From Humidesulfovibrio sp. (GTDB taxonomy: Bacteria; Desulfobacterota; Desulfovibrionia; Desulfovibrionales; Desulfovibrionaceae), in NCBI GenBank assembly GCA_031292175.1, contig JARLHQ010000021.1:1-64000 (forward strand): 64,000 bases of DNA, in the 5' to 3' direction. Under the pieces are notes generated by a model. That model was not told the origin of the DNA. It searched no databases and saw nothing but the letters and a program-made list of their open reading frames with translations. Below, in pieces: positions 26,244-35,998 of this stretch. Numbering within the stretch: the stretch's first letter is position 1; every line of letters begins with the position of its first letter. Made by a program: the position numbers and the translations under genes.

Positions 26244-26750
26244 GTGCAGGATCTTGACCAGTACCCCAAGGTATTCTTGCAGACGGGCGACTGCTTTCTC
26301 GGGGTACGCCCCACCCTTGTCACCACCGTCCTCGGCTCTTGCGTCGCCGTGACCATGTGCGACCCCACGCGGGGGATCGGCGCGATCTGTCACGCGTTTT
26401 TGCCGGACAGCGCCAGTTTTAAGCACGCCACGCGCGAGCCGCAGGTGTGCCGCTTTGTCGACACGGCCCTGGAGAACCTGTATTCGAGCATGCTGAAGCT
26501 GAAGGTGCCCCAGAACAATCTGGTGGTGAAGGTCTTTGGCGGGGCTTCCGGGCTCATGGGCGGGACGGAGCGCACCAACCTGTACGACATCGGCGGTCGA
26601 AACCTGCGCGCGGTGCGCCAGTGGCTGATGACGCACAGCGTGCCCATCACCAAGGCGCAGGTCGGCGGCAGCCAGGGCCGCAAGCTGCATTTTCTCACCC
26701 ACACCGGGGATGTGTGGGTGAAACTTTTGAACCGCTCGGGCAGGGAGTAG
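26244..26750 (+). CDS. cheD: chemoreceptor glutamine deamidase CheD
   Basis: 168 residues. The GTG at 26244 has GGAG nine bases upstream; an in-frame GTG at 26223 has none. The active-site Cys is in TTVLGSCVAV and the His in GAICHAFLP, both as in CheD. KVFGGASGL and DIGGRN are further family blocks. CheD deamidates glutamines of methyl-accepting chemotaxis proteins and interacts with CheC where present. No other chemotaxis gene is in the window. Confidence 0.93.
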   Translation: MQDLDQYPKVFLQTGDCFLGVRPTLVTTVLGSCVAVTMCDPTRGIGAICHAFLPDSASFKHATREPQVCRFVDTALENLYSSMLKLKVPQNNLVVKVFGGASGLMGGTERTNLYDIGGRNLRAVRQWLMTHSVPITKAQVGGSQGRKLHFLTHTGDVWVKLLNRSGRE

Positions 26751-26754
26751 GGAC

Positions 26755-27573
26755 ATGCGTCGAAATTCCATACGCTTTTTACTTGGCTCCGTGCTGGTCC
26801 TCGCCTGCTGGAGTTTGGCCCTGGCCGCCGCGCCGCCGCGCAGCGCCGGGCCGAAATCCGCGGAACTGGTGCAGGTCGGCGTCATCGATGCCCTGCTCGC
26901 GGGCGGCTACGACGGCTCCATGAGTCTTGGCGAACTGCGGCGGCAAGGCGATTTCGGCCTCGGCACCTTTGACGCCCTGGATGGCGAGATGGTGGTGCTT
27001 GATGGCGTGGTCTACCAGGTGTTGTCGAGCGGGCAGGTGCGCAAGGCCCCCGACAACTTGACCACCCCCTTCGCGCAGGTGACGCGCTTCGCCCCGGACG
27101 TAAGCTGCCCGCTCACGCCGGGCGCGGATCTCAAAGCCGTGGAGGCCAGTCTCAACACCGCTGTGGGCGACGCCAACTGTTTCGCCGCCGTGCGCCTCGA
27201 TGCCGTTTTTGAGACGCTCACCGCTCGCAGCGTCCCACGCCAATCGCCCCCCTACCGGCCCTTGGCCGAGGTGGCCAAAGAGCAGGCCGTGTTCCACTTC
27301 ACGTCCGTGCGCGGCACGCTGGTGGGACTGCGCGGCCCGGCCTTTGTGCGCGGCCTGGGCGTGCCCGGCTGGCACTGGCATTTCCTGACCCGGGACAGGC
27401 TGCGCGGCGGGCATGTGCTGACCTTTGTCCTGTCGTCCAGCGGCGCGGGGCCCGTGGCCCGGCTTGAGCGTCTGCGCCGCATGGAGCTGCTCCTGCCGGA
27501 ACGCGGGCTCGGGGGGCTCGACCTGGGCCGGGACCGCGCCGCCGAACTCAAGGCGGTCGAGAGCGGCAAATGA
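26755..27573 (+). CDS. budA: exported acetolactate decarboxylase
   Basis: 272 residues. A signal peptide spans 1-25 (SVLVLACWSLALAA). The mature part matches alpha-acetolactate decarboxylase: QGDFGLGTFDALDGEMVVLDG near residue 62, and the zinc ligands in GWHWHFL and GGHVL, giving the H-x-H plus H set. The enzyme converts acetolactate to acetoin. Export is unusual, though secreted Bacillus/Brevibacillus forms are known. It starts five bases after cheD and overlaps the next gene by four bases. No acetolactate synthase is nearby. Confidence 0.88.
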   Translation: MRRNSIRFLLGSVLVLACWSLALAAAPPRSAGPKSAELVQVGVIDALLAGGYDGSMSLGELRRQGDFGLGTFDALDGEMVVLDGVVYQVLSSGQVRKAPDNLTTPFAQVTRFAPDVSCPLTPGADLKAVEASLNTAVGDANCFAAVRLDAVFETLTARSVPRQSPPYRPLAEVAKEQAVFHFTSVRGTLVGLRGPAFVRGLGVPGWHWHFLTRDRLRGGHVLTFVLSSSGAGPVARLERLRRMELLLPERGLGGLDLGRDRAAELKAVESGK

Positions 27574-28535
27574 ACATCCTCATGATCGCGGTGAACGATC
27601 CGGCGGGCACGGGCATCGGCTTCTGCCGGGCCGTGAACCGGCTGGGGCGGCATCACTGCCGCATCGTCACCCTGGAGACGCGCTACACCCACTCCTGGCC
27701 CAAGGACCTGCACGTGCCCGACCTGGACGTCGCAGGGCTGGACGAGCTGGAGCGGCTGCTCAAGGCCAGCGATGTGCTGCATTTCCACATGACGGCCGAC
27801 GAGAACCTGCGCCTGGGGCCATTTCTTCCCGCCGACTATCTGGCGGGCAAAGCCATTGTGCACCACGAGCATGGCCACCACGATTTCCGCTCCGACCCGC
27901 AGCGCTTCCGGACAAAATATCGCGCTTTGGGGCGCAGGAACCTCTTGGTGAGCACTCCGGACCTGAAGCGCATGATGCCGGAGGCGCGTTGGCAGCCGAA
28001 CCTCGTGCACCAGGACGAGCCGTTGCTGCGCCCGGCTGCGCGCGCGTGGTCGGGTCCGCTTCTGGTCGCGCATTCGCCCACACGCAAGGATCTCAAGAAC
28101 ACGGACGAGCTGCTTGCCGTGGCGCTTAAGCTGCGCGAGGCGGGGCTGGATCTGGCGCTGGACCTCATCGACAACGTGCCGCACCAGGAGTGCCTGACCC
28201 GCAAGCGCGCGGCGCACGTGCTCTTCGACCACATGCAGGGCTATTACGGCGTCAGCAGCCTGGAGGGCCTGAGCCAGGGGCTCGCGGTCATCGCCGGGCT
28301 GGACGACTGGAACCGCGCGCATGTTGCGGAGTTCGCGGGCGTACCCGACGCCCCGGAGTCCCTGCCCTGGCTTCTGGCGCGCAGCCCGGAAGAATTGGCC
28401 GCGCGCCTGCGCGAACTGGCCGGGGACATGGCGTTCTGCCGCGCCAGGGGCGAGGCCTCGCGGCGGTTCATCGAAGAGTGCTGGTCGGAGGAAAAAGTGG
28501 CCGGGCGGCTGTGCGATTTCTGGGACGGGCTGTAA
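27570..28535 (+). CDS. GT-B-like glycosyltransferase
   Basis: 321 residues. The start overlaps the budA stop (ATGA), so translation is coupled. The N-terminal half has a Rossmann-like strand (MNILMIAVNDPAGTG) and HEHGHHDFR. The C-terminal half has VAHSPTRKDLKNTDEL and DHMQGYYGVSSLEGLSQG, where the final Glu is in the usual nucleotide-sugar-binding EGLSQG position of GT4-type enzymes. Donor and acceptor are unknown. Confidence 0.72.
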   Translation: MNILMIAVNDPAGTGIGFCRAVNRLGRHHCRIVTLETRYTHSWPKDLHVPDLDVAGLDELERLLKASDVLHFHMTADENLRLGPFLPADYLAGKAIVHHEHGHHDFRSDPQRFRTKYRALGRRNLLVSTPDLKRMMPEARWQPNLVHQDEPLLRPAARAWSGPLLVAHSPTRKDLKNTDELLAVALKLREAGLDLALDLIDNVPHQECLTRKRAAHVLFDHMQGYYGVSSLEGLSQGLAVIAGLDDWNRAHVAEFAGVPDAPESLPWLLARSPEELAARLRELAGDMAFCRARGEASRRFIEECWSEEKVAGRLCDFWDGL

Positions 28536-28597
28536 GCGGGCTTTGCTCTGCCCGGCATTTTGTGTAGGGTGCCGAAAAAGACAGTTTGGAGCAGGGC

Positions 28598-29515
28598 ATG
28601 AGCGAAGTGCGCAAATATTTTGGGAGCAGGCTTGCGGCGCTGACCGCTGTGGCGGTCCTGGCGTGCGGGGTGACCGCGGGGTCTGGTTTCGCTGCGGAAT
28701 ATGAGGTGCGCATGCCGGTGGAAAAGACCGTGCGCATCTCGCCTCTGGGCGACGTGCAGGATCAGGACGTGGCCAAGCCTGCGCCCGCCAAATCCGTTGC
28801 GGCCAAGCCCTCGGGCGACACGCCCGAAAAGGCGGTCCCCGGCAAGACCGCGCCTGCCGCCGCCTCCAACGCCACCTCCCAGCCCGAGCGCAAGGGGGTC
28901 ACCCCCTCCACGAAGAACGGCGCGGCTCCGGCCAAGCCGGTCAAGCCCGCGGCGAAGCGGAAGGAAAAGCGCGAGCCCGTCGCCAGCGTCGATGCCGGAA
29001 GCGACACTGCGCCCGGAGCGGCCAAGGCGCCGGCCCCCAAGTCCACCCCATCCACGTCCGCCCTGGCCAAGCCCGCCCCGCCCAAGCCAGAGCCGCCTAA
29101 ATTGGATCCCAAGGCTTCGGTCATGCCCGCTGCGGCCACCGCCGCGGGTTCCGCCGCGCCGTTGCCCGCGGACGGCCAGTGGGTGGGCGACCTGAACGCC
29201 ACCTTCGAGGAGCAGGGCATTTCCCTGCATGCCGCGACCAACGCCGCCGTGAGCCACGTCACCTGGTTCAACCAGGCCGAACCGCGCAAGCTCGCCATCG
29301 ACCTGCATGGGGAATGGCGCAAGAAGGGCGACCATGTGTTGCGTTTCGACACCGGCCCCGTGAAGAACATCATCGTGGGCGAGCACCCGGACCGCCTGCG
29401 CCTGGCCGTTGAATTCCGCGACGGCGCGGTGCTGCCTGCCGTTGAGCCCAAGATTACGACCGGACCCGACGGCGTTTTTATCACCATTCCCCTGGCGGTG
29501 CGGTTGGCGCGCTAA
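28598..29515 (+). CDS. AMIN-domain-like periplasmic protein
   Basis: 305 residues. The ATG at 28598 has GGAG six bases upstream; a TTG at 28586 is less likely. A signal peptide covers about 1-33 (ending GFAAEYEV). Residues 45-190 are a low-complexity Ala/Pro/Lys linker. The C-terminal domain (about 200-300) contains VSHVTWFNQAEPRKLAIDLHG and LRFDTGPVKNIIVGEHPDRLRLAVEF, matching AMIN domains that localise envelope proteins to peptidoglycan. Its partner is unknown. Confidence 0.75.
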   Translation: MSEVRKYFGSRLAALTAVAVLACGVTAGSGFAAEYEVRMPVEKTVRISPLGDVQDQDVAKPAPAKSVAAKPSGDTPEKAVPGKTAPAAASNATSQPERKGVTPSTKNGAAPAKPVKPAAKRKEKREPVASVDAGSDTAPGAAKAPAPKSTPSTSALAKPAPPKPEPPKLDPKASVMPAAATAAGSAAPLPADGQWVGDLNATFEEQGISLHAATNAAVSHVTWFNQAEPRKLAIDLHGEWRKKGDHVLRFDTGPVKNIIVGEHPDRLRLAVEFRDGAVLPAVEPKITTGPDGVFITIPLAVRLAR

Positions 29516-29533
29516 CCGTCTTTTCGGCCTGTC

Positions 29534-29562
29534 TTGTAACCGAATCGTCACAAGGCTGTGTC
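29534..29562 (+). promoter_or_regulatory. candidate Pho box upstream of pstB
   Basis: Three heptamers at strict 11-base intervals, TTGTAAC-N4-TCGTCAC-N4-CTGTGTC, each match CTGTCAT at four of seven positions. The 7+4 spacing is that of PhoB sites. Individual matches are weak, so it is suggestive only. Confidence 0.3.
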
Positions 29563-29652
29563 CCGTACGTCGCTTCTGGTGCGTAAATCTCCAACTGCTG
29601 CACGCGGCCGCGTCCCTGCGGTCCTCCGACAGCTACCCCCACGGAGACGTAC

Positions 29653-30411
29653 ATGCCCGATATCAAAGTAACCTCGCAATCACTCGATTTCTATTACGGC
29701 GCTTTTCATGCCCTGCACCAGGTGAGCCTCGATTTCGAGAAATACCAGGTGACGGCGCTCATCGGGCCGTCCGGCTGCGGCAAGAGCACCTTTCTGCGCT
29801 GCATCAACCGCATGAACGACCTCATCCCCGGAACGCGCGTCAGTGGTGTGCTGGCCCTCGACGGCGAGGACATCCATGCGCCCGGTGTGGATGTGGTGGC
29901 CCTGCGCCGGCGCATCGGCATGGTCTTTCAGAAGCCGAACCCCTTTCCCAAGACCATTTATGAAAACGTGGCCTACGGCCTGCGCGTGAACGGCGTGAGC
30001 GACAAGCGCGTGCTGGATGCGGGCGTTGAGTCCTCGTTGCGTGGCGCGGCCCTGTGGGACGAGGTGAAGGACCGCCTGGAATCCTCCGCCCTGGGGCTTT
30101 CCGGTGGTCAGCAGCAGCGGCTGTGCATCGCCCGCGCGCTGGCCGTGCGGCCCGAGGTGCTGCTGATGGACGAGCCCGCCAGCGCGCTCGACCCCATCGC
30201 CACCCAGAAGATCGAGGACCTGATCCATGAACTTAAGCGCGACCTGACCATCATCATCGTCACCCACTCCATGCAGCAGGCCGCCCGCGTCTCCGACCGC
30301 ACGGCCTTCTTCTATCTGGGCAAACTCATCGAGGAAGGCGACACGCGCACCATCTTCACCAAGCCGCGCAACCGCCAGACCGAAGACTACATCACCGGCC
30401 GTTTCGGCTAG
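29653..30411 (+). CDS. pstB: phosphate ABC transporter ATP-binding protein PstB
   Basis: 252 residues, standard length. Walker [10 protein letters not shown] is near residues 38-46. The PstB-specific [11 protein letters not shown] follows directly, then Q-loop [16 protein letters not shown], signature LSGGQQQRL and Walker [13 protein letters not shown]. It powers phosphate uptake through PstCA. The pstS, pstC and pstA genes are not adjacent and must lie elsewhere. It is followed 13 bases later by phoU. Confidence 0.96.
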   Translation: MPDIKVTSQSLDFYYGAFHALHQVSLDFEKYQVTALIGPSGCGKSTFLRCINRMNDLIPGTRVSGVLALDGEDIHAPGVDVVALRRRIGMVFQKPNPFPKTIYENVAYGLRVNGVSDKRVLDAGVESSLRGAALWDEVKDRLESSALGLSGGQQQRLCIARALAVRPEVLLMDEPASALDPIATQKIEDLIHELKRDLTIIIVTHSMQQAARVSDRTAFFYLGKLIEEGDTRTIFTKPRNRQTEDYITGRFG

Positions 30412-30424
30412 GGGGAGAATCATC

Positions 30425-31090
30425 ATGCAGCAGCGCAGTCATTTCACTCACAAACTCGAAGAGCTGCGGATGCTCCTCCTGCGCATGGCCGCGTTGGCCG
30501 AGCAGGCCGTGCAGCACGCCTGCCGCGCCTATCTGGAGGGCGACACAGATCTGGCTGAAAGCGTGGTCATGAACGACATGGCCATCAACGAGATGGAAGA
30601 CGCCATCGACGCCTTCAACCTGGAGCTGTTGGCGCTGGACCAGCCCATGGCCAGCGATCTGCGGCTCATCATCGGCTCCATGCGCATCACCATGAACCTG
30701 GAGCGCGTGGGGGACGAGGCCGTGAACCTGGCGCACCGGTCGCTCTTTTTGTCCACCCGCCAGTCCATGCCCGCCAACCCGCGCATGTCCCAGCTCTGCG
30801 CCCACGTGCAGGACATGCTGAGCAAGGCCGTTCGCGCGCTGGTGGAAGAGGATACGGCCCTGGCCAGCGAAATCTGCGCCATGGACCACCGCGCCGACGA
30901 GCTCTGCCTCAAGGTGCTCAAGGAAGCCATCAACACGATGGTGGACGAGACGCGCATCGTGGAGCGTGGGGTGCATGTGATCATGGCCTCGCGCCATCTG
31001 GAACGCATCGGCGACCTCTCCACGAACATCGCCGAGGCGGTGATTTTCATCAAGGAAGGCATGAACCTGAAGCACCGCTGCAAAGGCTAG
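30425..31090 (+). CDS. phoU: phosphate signalling complex protein PhoU
   Basis: 221 residues of two similar three-helix repeats. Metal-binding motifs are VMNDMAINEMEDAID in the first and AMDHRADEL in the second. RLIIGSMRITMNLERVGDEAVNLA and SRHLERIGDLSTNIAE are the paired PhoU signatures. It restrains PhoR-PhoB signalling and Pst transport. It is the last gene of the pstB-phoU unit and is followed by a terminator. Confidence 0.95.
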   Translation: MQQRSHFTHKLEELRMLLLRMAALAEQAVQHACRAYLEGDTDLAESVVMNDMAINEMEDAIDAFNLELLALDQPMASDLRLIIGSMRITMNLERVGDEAVNLAHRSLFLSTRQSMPANPRMSQLCAHVQDMLSKAVRALVEEDTALASEICAMDHRADELCLKVLKEAINTMVDETRIVERGVHVIMASRHLERIGDLSTNIAEAVIFIKEGMNLKHRCKG

Positions 31091-31159
31091 CGGAAAGCGG
31101 CAAGCGCCGCCGCCGTTCGCCGCCAGGGTCGCTGGGCCAAAAGGGCGGCGGCCACAGGA

Positions 31160-31187
31160 AAGCCCCGGGGAAACCCGGGGCTTTTTC
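31160..31187 (+). terminator. intrinsic terminator after phoU
   Basis: AGCCCCGGG (31161-31169) pairs with CCCGGGGCT (31174-31182) around GAAA, then five T. The rest of the 260-base gap before 31353 shows only the AGGAG ribosome site of the next gene. Confidence 0.88.
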
Positions 31188-31352
31188 GTTCGCCAAGCCG
31201 GGCGTGTATTCACTCTTTGGATTTTCGGCCAAAACTGCTACAGCGAACTCTCGGCGGCGCGCACAGGCCGCCAGTGGTCGCGGAAAGCGCCAGGCGCGTC
31301 CGCGCGTCCTGCGGTCCAACAGTGTATTCGCTTCGACCAGAGGAGATCGCCC

Positions 31353-32438
31353 ATGCTCATGACCTCGATTTTCCCCGCCCGCTATGTCCAGGGCGCTGGG
31401 GCCTTATCCGTGCTGTGCGAAGAGGCCGCACGGCTGGGGAGACGGGCGCTGGCCGTTGTTTCCGGATCCGCGCGGCCGCTTGTGGAAAAGGCCCTGGCCG
31501 GACAGATGCTGCTGGAGCTGACCCAGGAGGCCTTCCGGGGCGAATGTTGCGATGAGGAGATCGACCGCCTGGCCGACAGGGCCAGACAGATCCGGGCCGA
31601 TGTCATTATCGGCGTTGGCGGCGGCAAGTCCCTGGATACCGCCAAGGCCGTGGCGCATGCCCTGCGGCTGCCGGTGGTGGTCGCCCCGAGCATCGCCTCG
31701 ACCGACGCCCCGTGCAGCGCCTTGTCGGTGATCTATACGCCCGAGGGGACCTTCAAGCGCTATCTGCTCCAGCCGCGCAACCCCGATGTGGTGCTGGTGG
31801 ACAGCGAGGTGGTCGCCAACGCCCCGGTCCGGTTTCTCGTCTCGGGCATGGGCGACGCGCTGTCCACCTGGTTCGAGGCGGAGGACTGCCGGGAGAGCGG
31901 GGCCAGGAACATGAGCGGCCGCGCCGGCACCATGACCGCTTTGGGTCTGGCGCGCCTGTGCTTTGACACGCTTCTGGCCGATGGGCTTGCCGCGAAAAAG
32001 GCTTGCGAAGGCAAGAGGGTCAGCCCCGAGCTTGAGCGCATCATCGAGGCGAACACCCTGTTGAGCGGCCTGGGCTTTGAAAGCGGCGGCCTGTCCGGCG
32101 CCCACGCCATCCACAACGGGTTCACCGCGTTGCCCGAAACGCACACGTACTGGCACGGCGAAAAGGTCGCGCTGGGCACCCTGGCGCTGCTGCAACTGAC
32201 CAACCGCCCCGCGGACATGATCTCCAGGGTTTATGACTTCTGCCAGTCCGTGGGCCTGCCCGTCTGCCTCGCGGATATCGGCCTTGCGGACCCCACGGAG
32301 GCACAGCTCATGGCGGTGGCGCGCCAGGCCTGCGCCCCGGGGGAAACCATCCACAACATCAAGGGCGGCGTGAGCCCGGAGGCCGTGCTCGCGGCCATCA
32401 AGTCCGCGGATGCGGAAGGACGCCGCAGGAAAGGCTGA
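31353..32438 (+). CDS. gldA: glycerol dehydrogenase (iron-containing/GldA-type)
   Basis: 361 residues. The NAD-binding loop GVGGGKSLDTAKAVA is near residues 88-102. Metal ligands fall in VSGMGDALSTWFEA (Asp), GGLSGAHAIHNGF (His) and HTYWHGEKV (His), the GldA zinc set. APSIASTDAPCSALSV is the family substrate loop. It oxidises glycerol to dihydroxyacetone or the reverse. AGGAG precedes the ATG. It is a single gene between phoU and the sugar locus; glycerol-1-phosphate dehydrogenase is a less likely alternative. Confidence 0.87.
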   Translation: MLMTSIFPARYVQGAGALSVLCEEAARLGRRALAVVSGSARPLVEKALAGQMLLELTQEAFRGECCDEEIDRLADRARQIRADVIIGVGGGKSLDTAKAVAHALRLPVVVAPSIASTDAPCSALSVIYTPEGTFKRYLLQPRNPDVVLVDSEVVANAPVRFLVSGMGDALSTWFEAEDCRESGARNMSGRAGTMTALGLARLCFDTLLADGLAAKKACEGKRVSPELERIIEANTLLSGLGFESGGLSGAHAIHNGFTALPETHTYWHGEKVALGTLALLQLTNRPADMISRVYDFCQSVGLPVCLADIGLADPTEAQLMAVARQACAPGETIHNIKGGVSPEAVLAAIKSADAEGRRRKG

Positions 32439-32644
32439 GCCCTCCTGCCCGTTCGTCTCGGCAAGGGGCTGCCCTCCGCCACGCGCCGCTCTGGCTCCGC
32501 GCGCCCGCAAAGGCCCAGCCGCAAAGGGCGGGCCGGACGGGTTCCAAAAACCGCGGAGTGCGTGTATGGCATGCGCGGCTGTCTGCGATTGCTTCTACCT
32601 CTGGGGGTCGGGTTCCGCGCTGGAGCCCCCCTCGTTTGATTTAA

Positions 32645-33637
<993 letters not shown>

Positions 33638-33641
33638 GCGC

Positions 33642-34931
33642 ATGCCCGGCTTCGACGCAGTCACGGCGTACATCCTGGCGGGCGGGTTCGGAACCCGCCT
33701 GCGCCAGGTCGTGGCCGACCGCCCCAAGGCCCTGGCCGAGATCCTTGGCCGACCCTACATCTACCATCTGCTGGATACCCTGGCCGGGGCCGGCCTCAAG
33801 CGCGTGGTGCTCTGCACCGGGCACATGGCGGAACAGCTGGAGTCCTTCCTCGGCGCGACGTACCGGGGAATGGCGCTTCTGTATTCCCGCGAGGACGCCC
33901 CCCTGGGCACCGGCGGCGCGCTCAAGCTGGCGTTTTCGCGCCATCCGTCCGGCCTGGCGCTGGCCATCAACGGCGACTCCCTCACCGACGCCGACCTGGG
34001 AGCATTCCTGCGCTGGTTCGAAGGGCGCGGGGAGCTTGGGGCCCTGCTGCTGGCACCCGTGGACGACGCGGCGCGCTATGGCAGCGTGGCCGTGGACGCG
34101 GCGGAGAAGGTGACGGGCTTCGTGGAGAAGGGGCGGGGCGGGCCTGGCTTCATCAGCGCGGGCATCTACCTGCTGCGCCCGCAGAGCCTCGCGGGCGTCG
34201 CCGCCGGCCAGGCCGCGTCCATTGAGCAGGACGTGTTCCCGGCCCTGGCGGCTAGGGGCGCGCTGTGCGCCAGCAAGGTGCAGGCGCGGTTCCTGGACAT
34301 CGGCACGCCGGAATCCTATGCCTCGGCCGGGCGCTTCCTGCTGGGCGAGGCGTCCGCAAGCGCCTGCGCGGCGGTGTTCCTGGACCGCGACGGCACGGTC
34401 ATCAAGGAGAAGCACTACCTGCACGATCCGGCCGGGGTGGAACTGCTGCCCGGCGTGGTCGCGGGGCTCAAGCGCATGCGTGCGCTGGGTCTGCGGCTCG
34501 TGCTGGTGAGCAACCAGTCCGGGGTGGGGCGCGGCTACTTCAGCCGTGGCGACGTGGAGCGGGTGCATGGGCGGCTCATGGAGCTTCTGGAGGCCGAAGG
34601 CGTGCGCCTGGACGCGCTCTATGTGTGCCCCCACGCGCCGGACGAGGCCTGCGCCTGCCGCAAGCCGCTGCCAGGGCTCATTGAGCGGGCCTGCCTCGAG
34701 CTGGGGCTTGACCCGCGCCGGAGCTTTGTCATTGGCGATAAGCCTTGTGATGTTGACCTTGGTCTGGTAGTGAACGCCACGGCGATTCTCGTGACAACGG
34801 GCTACGGCGCGGCGCATGTCGAAGCGGGCGATTGCCGCCCGCACCATGTCTCGGCGAGCCTGCTTGAAGCCGCCCAGACCATCGAATCCATCCTGGCCTC
34901 CCGGGACACCGGCGGTGCGGAGCATACATGA
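33642..34931 (+). CDS. fusion: heptose-1-phosphate nucleotidyltransferase (HddC-like) + heptose-bisphosphate phosphatase (GmhB-like)
   Basis: 429 residues in two enzyme domains. Residues 1 to about 235 are an NTP-transferase with LAGGFGTRLRQ and the Lys of RPKALAEI, plus NGDSLTDAD for metal binding. From about residue 243 a HAD-IIIA phosphatase begins, with FLDRDGTVIKEKHYL, VSNQSGVGRGYFS and the zinc loop with CPHAPDEACACRKP, then GDKPCDVDLG. In the ADP/GDP-heptose routes these steps are the 7-phosphatase and 1-phosphate nucleotidylation, normally separate proteins. It couples to the kinase gene by a four-base overlap, so all three activities act in succession. Confidence 0.88.
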   Translation: MPGFDAVTAYILAGGFGTRLRQVVADRPKALAEILGRPYIYHLLDTLAGAGLKRVVLCTGHMAEQLESFLGATYRGMALLYSREDAPLGTGGALKLAFSRHPSGLALAINGDSLTDADLGAFLRWFEGRGELGALLLAPVDDAARYGSVAVDAAEKVTGFVEKGRGGPGFISAGIYLLRPQSLAGVAAGQAASIEQDVFPALAARGALCASKVQARFLDIGTPESYASAGRFLLGEASASACAAVFLDRDGTVIKEKHYLHDPAGVELLPGVVAGLKRMRALGLRLVLVSNQSGVGRGYFSRGDVERVHGRLMELLEAEGVRLDALYVCPHAPDEACACRKPLPGLIERACLELGLDPRRSFVIGDKPCDVDLGLVVNATAILVTTGYGAAHVEAGDCRPHHVSASLLEAAQTIESILASRDTGGAEHT

Positions 34932-35995
34932 TCATCTGCAGAACCCCTTTCCGCGTCTCTTTTTTTGGCGGCGGCACCGACTATCCCGGCTGGTACCGTG
35001 AACACGGCGGCCAGGTGCTCTCCACGGCCATCGACAAATTTTGCTACATCACCCTGCGCCACCTGCCGCCGTTTTTTGAGCACAAGATCCGCGCGGTCTA
35101 CTCCCGGATCGAGCAGTGCCAGACCATTGACGAGGTGAAGCACCCGGCCATCCGCGAGACGCTGCGCTTCATGAACCTGAACCGCAACGTCGAGATCCAC
35201 CACGACGGCGACCTGCCGGCGCGCAGTGGCATGGGCTCCAGCTCCTCCTTCACGGTGGGCCTCTTGCACGCGCTCTACGCCCTGAAGGGCCAGATGCCGA
35301 CCAAGGAGCAGCTGGCGCGCGAGGCCGTCCATATCGAGCAGAATCTCATCAAGGAGACCGTGGGCTCGCAGGACCAGTGCGCGGCGGCCTACGGCGGGTT
35401 CAACCACATCATCTTCCACCGCGACGGGGAGATCGAGGTGCGGCCGCTGACGCTTTCGCGCTCGCGCCTGACCGAACTCTCGGACCACCTCATGCTTTTC
35501 TACACGGGCATCATGCGCACGGCCTCGGACGTGGCGCAGACCTATGTGGAGAACCTCGGCGCCAAGGAGCAGCTCCTGCGCACCATGCACAACATGGTGG
35601 ACGACGGCATCAAGCTGATGCAGAGCAACCGCTGCATCTGCGGCTTCGGCGAACTGCTGCACGAGGCCTGGAAGGCCAAGCGCTCCTTGAGCCCGAACAT
35701 CTCCAACGGCGTGGTGGACGATTTCTACACCCGCGCGCAGGAGAACGGGGCCATCGGCGGCAAGCTCATCGGCGCCGGCGGCGGCGGCTTCCTGCTGCTC
35801 TTCGTGCCGCCCTCGGCGCGGGAGCGCGTGCGCGAGGAGCTCTCCGAGCTGCTGCACGTGCCGTTCACCTTCTGCCGCGATGGCAGCCAGATCATTTTCT
35901 ACGAGCCGCAGACCGCCGACTACCGGCAGAGCGAACGCGACCACCGGAACCGCAGCATCCAGAGCTTCCGGGAACTTGGCACGCTGAAGGACTGA
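34928..35995 (+). CDS. D-glycero-D-manno-heptose 7-phosphate kinase-like GHMP kinase (HddA-like)
   Basis: 355 residues of GHMP kinase fold. RTPFRVSFFGGGTDYPGWY at the N terminus is the hallmark of heptose and fucose kinases. The ATP loop is LPARSGMGSSSSFTVG near residues 95-110. The C-terminal GGKLIGAGGGGFLLLF is motif 3. HddA phosphorylates heptose 7-phosphate at C1, making the substrate for the phosphatase domain encoded just upstream. The start overlaps the previous stop (ATGA). No GmhA isomerase is in the window. Confidence 0.87.
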   Translation: MIICRTPFRVSFFGGGTDYPGWYREHGGQVLSTAIDKFCYITLRHLPPFFEHKIRAVYSRIEQCQTIDEVKHPAIRETLRFMNLNRNVEIHHDGDLPARSGMGSSSSFTVGLLHALYALKGQMPTKEQLAREAVHIEQNLIKETVGSQDQCAAAYGGFNHIIFHRDGEIEVRPLTLSRSRLTELSDHLMLFYTGIMRTASDVAQTYVENLGAKEQLLRTMHNMVDDGIKLMQSNRCICGFGELLHEAWKAKRSLSPNISNGVVDDFYTRAQENGAIGGKLIGAGGGGFLLLFVPPSARERVREELSELLHVPFTFCRDGSQIIFYEPQTADYRQSERDHRNRSIQSFRELGTLKD

Positions 35996-35998
35996 GCA

